Assembly (NCBI GenBank): GCA_038496675.1
Contig: CM076656.1
Span: 15,880,391 to 15,944,390, forward strand
Reading direction: 5' to 3'
From: Rachycentron canadum
Lineage: Eukaryota; Chordata; Actinopteri; Carangiformes; Rachycentridae
DNA: 64,000 bases
The notes under the pieces were generated by a model. That model was given only the letters and a program-made list of their open reading frames with translations. It was not told the origin of the DNA and did not search any database. Of this stretch, positions 50,964 through 63,030 are shown piece after piece; the first letter of the stretch is position 1; each line of letters begins with the position of its first letter. The position numbers and the translations under genes are program-made.

Positions 50964-53249
50964 ATGGTGAAAACTTCAGGGCCTGAAAGTGTCGCGGTGG
51001 TGGCTGTGTTTCACTTTGACAGGTGATTTTTTTTGTTTTTTTGTTTTGTTTGTTTTGTTTTGGGGAGAAGGAGGATGTTTTACCAACGCGTGTAGCTGCT
51101 TCATAATCAGTTTCATCAAGTTTCAACATAGACCAACACACATTTTATGTATTAGCCAAAGCTAACATTAGGTAAAGCTGCTATGCTAGTAAACTAGCTA
51201 ACTTAATGTTTACACATTAAGTGTGTAACCTGTGCAGCCTATATGTTTGGCAATCTCTGCATTGTAGTTGTGAGCATATGTAGTTTGAAGGTATTTAATA
51301 TTATAATTTTATGTCTATAATGGCTTGAAATGTGAAGTTTGTCCAGGTGTATTATGAGAGAGACTCCTCCACTTCCACACCTTTGAAACAGATTGATAAG
51401 ATCACCAGGCCCCACTGTTTGCACAGTTTTGTCAGTCTGTGCGACAGGTGAGTGTCACTTTATGCTGATAGAAACATGGTTGAGCCTCTTGAAAAAACAG
51501 GTCATCGGCGACCTGTTTACAAATGTGCAAAGGTTTTTGGGAGCGACTTCTCAAGGTGTAATTGCTCAGACCACTGTTTTCTTTGATGGGCAATATACCT
51601 TCTTTCATATGTTTGTTTTACGTATATGAAGGTACCCTAAAATCCATCTTCCCTTGTATTTCTGTGTTGCAATAGTCGTGTTGTGTTATACGTCCTATAA
51701 AGAGATTCTGACCTAATTATGGGAATGTAATTTAAATTTTTTTTAATAGAAATGATGATTTCTCAGTTTCTGATGTTGATGAGTTGCTGATGAGCAGCAC
51801 TCAGGACGCAGTTAGACGGGAATTGAATGCAAAGTATGGTAACTGCAGTGACAAGTGTTTCCAGAATATTTCCCCATTATGTAATTGAAATATATTCTTG
51901 CTCCCTGCTTTACTCACAACTTGTCATTAGGGCTGCAAGATATGGGGGAAATGTGTCTTGTACCAAACAAACATGTTCATTAATGTCTGGAGAATATATT
52001 TTATAGGCCAGGGCATCTCTCCTGCTCCTGCTGATTGTTAGCACCACAATGCTTATGGTGCTAACAATCGCAACTATGCATTGACATATTTTACCTTTTA
52101 TCAAAATAATTGCAGCTCCTGCAGTTTGGATTGTTCTAGGCGATATTGTGGTTTTGATAATGTTGATTAATTGTGGAGCCCTAGTTGTCATGTAACATTC
52201 CTGCCAGGTGATGCTGACTCTTCTGCCCAGGAGCTCTTCCAGAAGCAAGTCAGCAGAGGGCTGTGTGAGTAGGTTGACTGACTTCTGTGAATGATCCATA
52301 CAGCTATTTTGTGAGTCCAAAGTGTAGTAGTTTATGCCTGCAACATAACTCTGAACACGTGGCTTTGTTGACAAACACAAACAATACTAATAAATCACTG
52401 TCACCAAATCTTTATGAAAGTGAAATGTCCACATCCACAGATGCTGGATTGGATTGAGGTCAACACCTTGAAAATGGTTGTTGTGTTCCTCAAACCATTC
52501 CTGAACCATGTTTGCAGTGTGGCAGTCCTCATTATCCTGCTGAAAGAGGCCACTGACACGAGGGAATACTTTTTCCATTAAGGGGTTCACTTGGTCTGCA
52601 ACAGTGTTTTGGTAGGGGGCACATGTTAAAGTAACAACCACATGAATGGCAGGACCCAGGGTTTCCCAGCAGAACGTTGCCCAAAGCATCGCGCTGCCTC
52701 ATCCAAAATCCCTTCTTCCCATAGTGCATCCTGGTGCCATGTCTTCCCCAGGTAAGAGACGCACACACACCCGGTCATTCACATGACGTTTAAGAAAACG
52801 CGACTGAGTAGACCAGGTCATCTTTTTTCCATTGCCCCGTGGTCGATTTCTGACGCTCAGGTACTGACCGCTGCAGACTTGGAACATTCCACATGGGCTG
52901 CAGTTTTGGAGATGCTCTGACCCAGTTGTCCAGCCATCAGTTTGGCCCTTGTCAAAGACACTTATGTCCTTACAACTTCGAAATGCAATAAAATGTTCAC
53001 TTGCTACCTAATATATCCCACCCACTGACAGGTGCCATTGTAACAAGATAATTAATGTTATTCACTTCACCTGTCAGTGGTCATAATGATCACTGTATGT
53101 AATTGTGATATTCTTTCTGAAGGACAGTCGCTGACAAAGCAGAAGATTGCCACAGCGCCCACATGATGCCACATGCAGAGCCAGCCTCTCACCTGTGCAG
53201 CCATAAAAATTCAATAAACAATAAACCACTTCCAAACCACATTAGATAG
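50964..53249 (+). CDS. Candidate unrecognised four-exon gene
   Basis: I do not recognise this protein. Candidate exons 50964-51022, 51361-51447, 51750-51833 and 53123-53249 join in phase to 118 aa, with donors CAG|GTGATT, CAG|GTGAGT and AAA|GTATGG and a strong T-rich acceptor before exon 3. Peptides seen are MVKTSGPESVAVVAVFHFD, PLKQIDKITRPHCLHSFVSL and FSVSDVDELLMSSTQDAV, which look like ordinary soluble protein. Weak points: the most natural acceptor for exon 2 is at 51347, which would break the frame with exon 1, so I had to use AG at 51359-51360. Two AATAAA signals (53213 and 53220) lie inside the last reading frame. Intron 3 contains a hAT-like MITE and a Tc1 relic. It is divergent from tmem161a. 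It could instead be a non-coding RNA, a gene with different ends, or chance. Confidence 0.33.
51928..52183. mobile_element. hAT-like MITE (256 bp)
   Basis: Terminal inverted repeats TAGGGCTGCA and, at the far end, TGGAGCCCTA match at 9 of 10 positions. They are flanked by near-identical 8-bp direct repeats CTTGTCAT (51920-51927) and GTTGTCAT (52184-52191), the size expected for hAT transposition. There is no coding capacity. A perfect internal hairpin (14-bp arms, 9-nt loop) lies at 52033-52069. Confidence 0.75.
52385..53095 (-). pseudogene. Tc1/mariner transposase relic
   Basis: On the minus strand, two overlapping frames carry pieces of a Tc1-family transposase. LKRHVNDRVCVRLLPGEDMAP is followed, in another frame, by a GLFQQDNEDCHTA motif (the second catalytic Asp region) and DLNPIQHLW near the third acidic residue. 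At least one frameshift separates the pieces, part of the catalytic core is deleted and the N-terminal DNA-binding half is missing, so it is dead. On the high-coordinate side it ends in a terminal region with a CCACTGACAGGTG inverted pair (53022-53034 and 53068-53080). Confidence 0.85.
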
Positions 53250-54471
53250 TTATCATTTGTGTGATGTATAAAGAGATAGTAAATTAAACAATATCACTGT
53301 GCATGCTGTAAGGGAAAGGAAAACGCAAGTGCCATTTTCATAATTTTATCTGAAGTCATAACATATGCACATAGATAAATACGCTAAAATAAATAAAAGC
53401 CTAATTAAAATATTCAAACAAGTAATGTATAGAAATATATATTACTTGTTATTACATCCTCAATCCTCATCCTCATTTTATACAACAAAATACTCTAACA
53501 GATGCTCCAGGTAGGTTGACCTGTAACTGCAGGGCCTGGTGGAGGAGGAGCATCTACTAATGTTATTTATAAGATGTCAAACATTTGGCTTCGGCCATGT
53601 ATTACAGAGCTCCAGGTGATAAGGCTGCTCCTAGTCCAGTCTCCAAAGTCTGGCCTGTAAAGCAATACATAAACATGATAAGATATTCATCATAAAACAC
53701 AGCTTCACTGAATTTTGAATTGGTGGTGATGGTCAGAAAAGAGTAAGAAGAAAGCGATATGCTACTATAGATAACTGCTTGGCTGCTTTCGTCTCGACTA
53801 GATTCTTGTCCAAGATTCCCTGTCCTCTTGTTTCTCTCTCATAACCCTCTCATCCTCGCTTTCGCCCCACAAATCTGCCCTCTTTGACAAGAAGTGCTTG
53901 GCTCTTGAGTGAATAGAGACTATATAAAAGTGCATGTAAACTCGAGGTCTGAAAAGTGAAGCCGTAAACCTGCATTCTATCTAATGAAGTGTGATTTTGT
54001 TGAAGTCTATGGGATAATGGCCCTTTTTCCTCAATTGATTTATTACCTCAGTAAACATTCTCCTAATGAGTTTATGGTCACTATCGTTATTTCAACATGA
54101 TGTTAGTATTTTAAACGATGGAATAGAGGAAAATAGGTGAGAAAGCAGGGTATGCATTAGGGCGTAACTTCCTCGCGATTGACAGACTGTACCAGAAATG
54201 GCAACCTGCCTGACAATCAGGATGGAGTTCAGAGCAGCTCAGATCCACCCCTCACTCCTCCTCAGCTCTCCGCTCTGCTCCAAATATGGTTTCTTACCAT
54301 TTAAAAAAAAAAAAAAAAAACACGGCATGGCAACTGCCACATTACAAACTCAGCAGTTCACAAACTGGTGGGTGACGTCGCAGTGGGTTGCCACTTGCTC
54401 AGAAACAGAGCAAGCAATGGTCCTGGAAACTCCTCACGTGCCATCTAAAATGTATCACCACACATTCATAA

Positions 54472-54718
54472 TAACTTTTGGCTGGATTAGCATGTTCTCC
54501 GGCTTCCTCCCACAGTCCAAAGCAGATTAGGTTAATTGGTGCGTCTAAATTGCCAGTAGGCGTGAGTGTGAATATGAAGGACTGTCTGTTAGTCTCTATG
54601 TGTCGGCCCTGCAATAGACTGGTGAACTGTTCAGGGTGTAACCCGCCTTGCCTAATGTCAGCTGGGATTGGCTCCAACCCCCAGCGACCCTGATGGATAA
54701 GCAGTATAGATAATGGAT
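54472..54718. repeat. Fish-type dispersed repeat
   Basis: Key phrases in order are CATGTTCTCCGGCTTCCTCC, CACAGTCCAAAGCAGATTAG, GTTAATTGGTGCGTCTAAAT, GCCCTGCAATAGACTGGTGA, GTCAGCTGGGATTGGCTCCA and GGATAAGCAGTATAGATAAT. I know this string as one of the commonest interspersed repeats of teleost genomes. There is no coding capacity. Confidence 0.75.
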
Positions 54719-57700
54719 GCATGGGTGCATTAGTAGTATAGCTAACTTGGTATTAGCACTTATGTTAAGGCACATCCACCCAGTTCTAAATATGTCATGG
54801 ACTTTTTTTTTTTTTTAAATATGACAGAAGAAAACTAGTACCGCAGTTTTAATTTACCAACATGCTCCCACTCCTCATCGCTGTAAAATTATATCCATCC
54901 TAGTCACTTGTTCTTCCTCAATACCCCTGAATGCCCTCCTAATGATAATCTCTATGTTTTATGCTCCCACCATCATGTATCTTAACATTTCACTGGATGA
55001 AAACAAACATTATGCAAATTGCGAGGCTTAAAGTCTCAGATATGCTTCTCTTTCTCTCTACTTAGGAATTAAAACGCACAGATACCGGGAGGGGGAAAGA
55101 AGAAGAGTGCAATATTTTGATGTAATTATGTATTAAAGCATTATTTTTCTATTTAGATGGATAAAAATGAGGAAGCGCTTTACGATAACAACATGGTTAT
55201 CCTCAAACCTGTCAACAAAGTTTTATATCTTTGTAATTTGTTAATGCATTAAGATGATCTCTTAGCTTCAGATCATTATAAGCCATAAGGTGTTTGGGGA
55301 ATAATGGGGTAGAAGGCCAACAGCTCTAGATGCACTGATGCATCCTCAGAGTGCGGTATGCTTGGCCACTCTTGATGGAAATGATTGTCCGCACACACAC
55401 ACACACTCTGGCCTGTACATGCATTATAATGTCAGCTCATCCCCTGTACAAAGCAGAGGCCCGTATGCCTCCAACAGTGCAGTGTTTCCTCATGCCCTCT
55501 AAAGATCTCTTACCAGAACCATTCACTGCATTCAAATCTGTGTTTAGCATGTGCGTCTGTGTTATTTGGGTGGTCTGCTAAAGTTTGATTGGATTCCTAC
55601 TTTCTGCTAATTGGTGGCACCCCTTCTGCTGAAGATGTGTCTGATCCTTTGCCCTGTGAATTTGCGCACAAGGGCATGACGTTTCACTGAGTGCTGTGAT
55701 TTTGATCAAATGGAGCTTTGTGCGATGAGGCAGCAGCATCTCTGGTGGGCGTGTATGCACCACCGGGCAGGCATCTGTAAACATAAATCACATAAAATTA
55801 GTTGTTCGGCTGAAAATCAAACTGTGTGGTTGTTTGAGCTTTATGGGTCTCGCTGATTCAACTCTGGTCTATATACCCTAAGGCAATTAGTTTGTAAGAT
55901 TCAGACCAAGTGGAAGTGAAGCGATCGTGTTTTAATTAGAATTTCACACCTTTAAAAGTGAAATAAAGGAGCTTGTTTATCAATTTCTTTTTGCCGTTGA
56001 AGATAAAATACACACAGTATATGTGGACTGACGATAACATGACCTCTTTGGTCGTCTCACACCTCGCTTTTTTAATGCCCAAATTCACCATTGATCACAA
56101 ACAGAAAAAGACACAGAAATTACTTAAATATTCAGTGTGTTCTGTGTAACATCTCAGACATGAAAATGTCAGTCACTCTGTGAGAACAAATGTCTCTGTC
56201 TGGGTGCAAAAACACTTCCATCATTATCATCGTTGACACAAATGCTAATCCCTCTGCCATGTTAGCCATCTGTGGCTGAAGTGGTGGGGCAGAAATTACT
56301 GAGGAAAATGGACACAAATAAAATGCTAATTCACTGCAGGCTACAAGTGGCTCCCCTCCCTCTGCTCAGCTCGGGGGGCCTCCCGGTTCCCACACCACTT
56401 CCCTGTGTCTCTCCCAGGGTGCTGCTGGGATACCGGCGACTGCTTCTGAGCCCGCAGCGGGGACGCAGCCCTCCCATTGGCTTGTCTTTGTTTGCCCCCA
56501 CGCACGGTATTCATTGCCTGATTTGAATATATGCAAATGTTGCAATGGTGCCTCGTCAAACGAAACTCCCAACACCACTGTGGTGCCCCCCCACCCTCCC
56601 CCATCTCCCTTCATTTTACCCGCTCTTTTCCTTTTTGTCTTTTTCCTAACTGCTGCCCCCTCTGCAGTGTGTGGGGGATAGCGGTGGGAACCAGCTATGG
56701 AGGGCCAGATTTGCTTTGTCACAGGGGATTTATTTAAAGGAGGAATGAGACTCATGACTGTTAATTATCAGACATAGACATACTGTATATAATAAAGAGG
56801 AGACCACATAGGTGTCTGTAAAGGTGATACACCAGTGATACACTATCCTTTCATCCTTCCTTTTATTGTCTTTATTGTACAAAAGCAAACCAAATGTCAT
56901 TGTCATCTGTGTCAGTTGCACCAGAGATGCGTCCCTTTTTCTTTCCAGTCTAGTAAATAGCATATGTCAGTCACATGGCAAACAAATATGTTGTGTGTCT
57001 TGCTGATTACTTTAACATATTGCATGTAGATTTTTGGTTTACAATTGTAATCCAGGTTTGTACTGTACAAAAAAGGCAACCACAGTCAGTCCAATTTTGT
57101 ATAAATAGAAGGAAGAATATAGTAAGTCAGAGCAGTATTAGTGTTCCACTTTTACCTTTATTATTTCTGGAGCTACACTCTTATTCTTGAGATTTAACAA
57201 GCCACATGACACATTTGCTGTGTAGTTCTTCCTTTGTGCTGGCCTCAGTCACAAAAACAGCCAAACAAAGCTATAATGCGCTGTGTTTCTAAAATAAATG
57301 AGCTTATATTGCATAGTCACGTACAGACCTACACACAAAATTACACACAAATGAAGCCATTAAAACATGAAATCCACTGGCCTCATGTCTGCATATTCAC
57401 TGACTGTATCTGGCTCTGGTCTGTTCCCGGACTCGGATTCAAACACGACAGAATTAGCTCGGCTTGATTCTGCTGTTTCGTGTTAAGCTGATACTTTGGC
57501 TCATGCTCACACAGATTCTGGATTTGGACGACATGAATGATTGCACACTTATAACTGTAATTACGCAAATCTACGCTGCTAATTCTGTTTCGCTGAGTGT
57601 GTGTCTCCCTGGTAGCATAGATGATCCCGTGGATGATCCACTGGCCAGCCTGCACAGATGTGATGTACATGTACAAACACAGATATACTGTGTGCAAGTG

Positions 57701-59160
57701 TAATCTGGCACTAGGCTAAATTTTGTACTATTTTCTCTTACCTCTCTGTGCCAATTGAAAATATAATTGCAAAAATGTACATTTACACTAAATAAACAAA
57801 GAACCATCTTCCTGAATCTGTCTTACACACACAAATCTCTAACTCACGCATTTTTTTTTTCCTTTATTCAAAGGAAATATATATTTACTCAGAGGAAATT
57901 GCTCATATTTTGTCAGTCCAGTACACGGCTGCTCACAGGAAGGGAACTGTCACCTAGAAATTCATTTGACCAGAATGATTTTTCAGAACTACTTGTTTGT
58001 TTTGATGCAAAATCAAGTCTAAAACCAAACACTTAAATTTGTCTATATTCATTAATTCATTCAAGTCAAATCTGGTTTGTGGCACATTGTGATTTTTTTT
58101 ATTTTTTATTTTTTATTTTATTTTTTTTTTTCGTGGACAACCTCAAACACGAGTGAAACCTTGTCTAAATTTTCTCACTTTATATCTTGGCATATTGTTT
58201 TAAAGTTGTTTTACTAGGATGTGATTAAAAATTATTATAATTGATAAAATATTTGTTGCGTTCCAAAAGCTTAAATGTGTTTGCAGGCCTTTCTCCTCCC
58301 CCAATGAATTTGCTCTGTGCATTAATGTGTTTTGAATGACAATCGTGAGCACTGGCGCTGAGCTTGAACTTGACCAACGGAATTGCCTGGGAAAAGAGGC
58401 GCGACTTTGGCCCTTTGCTCCTCTCCTTTATGGAGTGGAGGCTGTTAAGACTGATGTCAGCGCTCATTAGCATAAACTTCAGCCTGTTCCCAATTAAACC
58501 AGGAAAGCAGTAAGAACACCAGTCTCTTTTCACATGGTGGGGAATGGATCAACATCGCTCCCTCACTCTGAGCAAGAAGGAGCAGAAGTAGCTGAGGAAA
58601 TGTAAGTTCATAGGCTTTGTAGTTGGAGCCATATTTAAAACTGGTTATAGAATTTGAATTTATTTTTTGACTGATTTTGAAGTTTATTTTATTTTATATT
58701 TATATTTTATACTATTTTTTCTGATTGAAAACTCAGGATTGTTGTGTTCTTGACTGAACTAAGGTTAATTTATTCCAGTTGGACCTGATTTAGTAGATTC
58801 AGCCAACTTTTGCAAATGCCTTTTTCCTGCTTCGTTTTGTGTGCTGTTCATGAAAGTGAGGATGATTGACATTGTTAGTAAGATGGATGCATGACACCTG
58901 CAGTTTGTCTCCTGCTTCCACCTGCAGGCCTTAAACTGTGTGTTAGATAGTTGCTTCGTGACCCAGTATCTGTGGGATATTTCATGAGATTGTAGACTGC
59001 AGTGTCTATTGTGATTTTATTCCAGGTGTTCCTGACTCCTTATGGGAACAGCGAGGTGCTGTTCCCTTGAAAGCCTTTGCTTTAGGCCATCTGATCACTT
59101 CAGCTGAGTTTATCTGCAGAGTACAGTATACTCCGTTGTATAAGGTCATATCTGCCTAAA

Positions 59161-59166
59161 GTGTGT

Positions 59167-59197
<31 letters not shown>

Positions 59198-59198
59198 G
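59161..59198. repeat. (GT)10 followed by an 18-G run
   Basis: Ten GT units pass directly into about 18 consecutive G residues. The G run is long enough to fold as a quadruplex and is also prone to assembly error. Confidence 0.85.
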
Positions 59199-62100
59199 TG
59201 TTTAAGTGCCTCTCACACTGTTACTGTCCTCGTGACCATCACTATTTATCTTCCTCACATGTCCGGGAATTTAACTGACCCCTTTATTAGTCTTTGTGGG
59301 AATTTGGGTTGTAAATGTAAAATGACAATTTGAGGAATTATGATTTTAAAATAATACAAAAAATGTAATATTTGTTGCTAAACAACCTAGAATAAGGAAC
59401 GGATTTTATTCTCAATGAGTAATTATCTTATAACTATGATATGTCAGTTGCTGCTGAGTTATGGAGTGCGTAGCTGTGGGACTGAGAGGACCAATCAGAT
59501 TTTATATTCTTTGATTCCTAACAGTAAGATCTATAATGTTACGTTATTATAATAAATACCAAGACATTACATTTTCAGATTAGAGCGTGCATAGAGCTGT
59601 TGCTGTTCTTGATATGCAGTTTTAAAATGTTTTCTTTGTGTAATAGTGAAGATGAAAATGTAAAAGTTACACATTTTTAGTCTCCACAAGGATTTTCTAC
59701 AGACACAATGATTTGAGGCTGTAAAATTTGTCTTATTTGAGTAATATATATTTGTGAAATTTTACAACTAGTTAACAATTTTTTTTTTTTTTTTTGCAAA
59801 TATATTTAGATGAATGATCCTTTGTAGCACCACTTGGGAGAACCAGAATTCGCCACCATCACCAAAGCCACTTATTACAATTAACTGGTGTGTTTAGCTG
59901 CTAATTTGGGGGCATGACAGAGGGAAGGACAAATATTTGCTCCCTGTTGGTCTTCATGCGTGACCTCTGACACCTTTATTTCCCTGTGTCAGGTCAAGCC
60001 TCTTTGAAGAGCGGCCATTACAATTCCCAGAAGTGGCCACTTGAATTGGTCAGTTATTAACAATTGAACTGAACAGGGCTCAGTGTGGTCATGCATGATG
60101 ACATAAGAGTCATACAAATTTGACAGACATGTCATGGTTTAAGGAGAAGGTTGAGATCTCTTGACTTTAGAGAAGTAGGATTAGGATGTTTATGTCAGTG
60201 TATTTATGTAGTATAAACTTATTGATTCAATAAAAATGACAAGGTTTGACTTGGTAAAAAAAATATTTAGACCATTGATTTTTTTTTATATAAATAAATG
60301 ACATGTATGCGTTTTTATTCAAAAACATATATTTGTAAAAAAAAAAAAAAAATCAAAATATGTATCTCAGTAAAAAATTTGCAATTTTCTGATGGAATTT
60401 AATAGATGATAATAAATGAGAAGGTGATAAATGTTTTTTCAAGCTCTAAAGAGGGAGCTCAAGTCCTCCAGTCCTCTCTATACATACAAAAATCACCCAA
60501 CAGCAACAAAAAACTGAAATTCCAGTGAATTCAGAAACTGCAGGCGAAAATAAACCTCGATGCTCTTTATCCAGAAATGCCCATGAATTATCTTTGATCG
60601 TGTGGGTGGCACCGTGTGTTTGTCTGGACTGTGCGTTCTTTAAAAGCCAAAATATTCCTGTAATTCCAATTTGTGACATATTTTAAACAGAGCAACGAAT
60701 TTATAATAAAACAAAGACTTTACAGTCCCGCCGATTTTGTACTGTAATGATGGAAAAACATTACTTTGCTGCAGGACAGACTCTTGTGTGGATTATTCTT
60801 CCGTCATAATCCATATACATCTATTTATTACTCACTGTCCAGAAATGCAGAATGAATATTATATTATTCAGATAAATAACTCCTAACTCTTATTATAATA
60901 AAGAATGCACTTCCCCCCCTTTAATTCTCAGTCAAACTGCAGGATTTATTGACGACATTATTCTAGGAGCCTGAAATCATCATAACAAATTTTCCACTTA
61001 AACATGAGATTTGTGTGAGTCACTGATTTTTTTTCAAAAAATTTTTTAATTTTTATTTTTTTTAGAACCTGTAAGGAATTCATTCAGCATCTGCCCCTGT
61101 GTTTCCTGTGCCCTAAACATAAAAGACAGACAGACACAAGCAAATAAACGCCACAACAAGCTCTGTTATTTTAATACAGCCAAAATTGCCATAATATTAT
61201 TATTGTTATTATACTATCACACATTGATTCACCGTTCATTATTTTACAGCTCTGAGAGACCACCCCTGACCACGGCTTATTGTTTTAATAGTATTTGAAT
61301 GGCAGCAGGGTGTATGGTTATGTTGTTTTGAAGCCCACGGTCAGAGTTGGTTCACTGGACCGTCGGTAATTTAAGGTGGATTTGTAAGATTATGGATAAA
61401 TAATGTCTCCTGTTCATCACCATAGGCCTGTACACCGGCTTACTATTGATACTATTCATTTATACTGGGATTTTTAAAAACAAAAAAACAAAACTATTAC
61501 ATATATAAACATTTATATACATCTATTTTTTTTTAACTACCATCGTTTAATCAGTTCAGATTTCACCACTTTTCCCTTATGTTTGAATAAACAGGTCAGA
61601 AATGACAGGCCTGACACTTCCTCCATCAGACTCTCTTTATCTGCGTGGATGGAAAAAATGTTCTCATGTACATTCGACTGCACAAGTTTATCAGCTGTAT
61701 ATCCGCGTCGTTGCTGTTAGTGGGTCATACAGCGTTTTTAATGGTGCGGTGGGTTTTAGGCCAAGCGGCTCCGTCACAGGCCCGAGCGCCGCAGCTGCTT
61801 CTCGGCCAATAGATGTCGCTGTTGAGCTCGAGTAGCCTGGTGGTTCTCCGAGGCGTTTGATCGTCATTATAACCCGTTTTCTTTTAGTGTTGAGTTTGCG
61901 TGACACGCCTGATTTTTTGCCGTTGCTTCCCGTGATGACAGACCCTGTGTTATGTTTCAGAAAAGCCTGTGCGGCCAAACTGAATCTGCCTCCCCAAGCT
62001 GCTTGGACGCTCAGGCCCCAGAAGGCCCAGTCAGGTGCCTTTTATTTATGACCTGGTACAGAAAAGATGATGCACTTTATAGAGGAAGAGTGTGGACGTA

Positions 62101-62457
62101 CAACAGAACTCAGTTTGACAGAGTCGATATAATTTAAAGCTCAGCTGACAAACAGCTGACTGGTTATATATATACACACTCACCTGCATCATAGAGAATA
62201 AAAGACGCGTGTGTCTCTAGATATAAAACTTATTTTTTTTAAAAAGCATTTCTGAAGACTTTTTGTTATGTTTACCTTTCTCTGTAGCTCCCTTGTCTTT
62301 ACTCAGTTACTGCGTTTCACTTTTAATGTCATAAATTCCGTGACCAGAAAAATATAACCTGAACTAAACGGGACAGTGCAGTGTAATATTAATAATAGTA
62401 ATAATAAAAAATATAACTAAATAAAAATAGAACATAAAGTCTAAGACAAAGTGTGAC

Positions 62458-62494
62458 CTATATAATCTTGAATAGGGTATTCAAGATTATATAG
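62458..62494. repeat. Perfect 17-bp inverted repeat (hairpin)
   Basis: CTATATAATCTTGAATA, then GGG, then TATTCAAGATTATATAG: two perfectly complementary 17-base arms with a 3-base loop. Confidence 0.9.
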
Positions 62495-62605
62495 CCTCTG
62501 ATTTTCCAAATGATGACATGATTGTTCGTTACGTAGATTTTTATCACAATCTTTTACTCAGTTCGGATACACACGTAGACACACACCACATACATATATG
62601 TAATA

Positions 62606-62650
62606 AATAAACACACCCACACACACACACACATATATATATACACACAT
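62606..62650. repeat. CA/TA compound microsatellite
   Basis: Tandem CA units running into TA units and back to CA. Confidence 0.85.
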
Positions 62651-63030
62651 TTACATAAAGAGATGTTTATTAGGTCATTCCAAATTCCATTTTTTACCTA
62701 CAAAATAATGCCACAAAATGGAGATCTGCCTATAAATGTAGCAGCAGCAATAACCTAAAGAAGACTTTCCTATAAACTGACTCTCGGGCGTATTGGATAA
62801 CATATCTGGAGTAACCTATCCCTGCGCCTGACGTCATCACGCAAACAATCACGTTCATTTTAAGGGCTAGTTTTGCGGCATGCTGCGGCGGCTCTTCTCT
62901 CTGCACATCCACAGTCTGTGTTTCTGAGTTTACAGTCCGAATTCAGCTGTTGTTTTTTTTTTTTTTAATTTATTTATTTTTTTGTTTGTTAGTTTTTTTG
63001 TTTTTTGTTTTTTTTACACTGCCCCAAGGT

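Larger units (their letters stand above)
53250..63030. other. Right-hand intergenic region, no gene recognised
   Basis: No exon of a known family is visible. It contains a fish-type repeat at 54.5-54.7 kb, poly-A and poly-T tracts (54302-54320, 58096-58132, 59781-59797, 60337-60352), a (GT)n(G)n run at 59.16 kb, a perfect hairpin at 62.46 kb and CA/TA repeats at 62.6 kb. Non-repetitive stretches at about 56.2-56.6, 58.3-58.5 and 59.8-60.05 kb contain transcription-factor-like words and could be conserved enhancers. Human SLC25A42, next to TMEM161A, was looked for and not seen. Confidence 0.5.

Noticed and set aside
52185..53249. Tc1 relic as a functional transposase gene
   Set aside because: The frame is broken, part of the catalytic core is deleted and the DNA-binding half is missing.
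61602..62137. Several 60-95 aa open frames in a moderately GC-rich patch, one after a TTTCAG acceptor-like site
   Set aside because: Three frames compete, none matches a known family and no partner exon was found.
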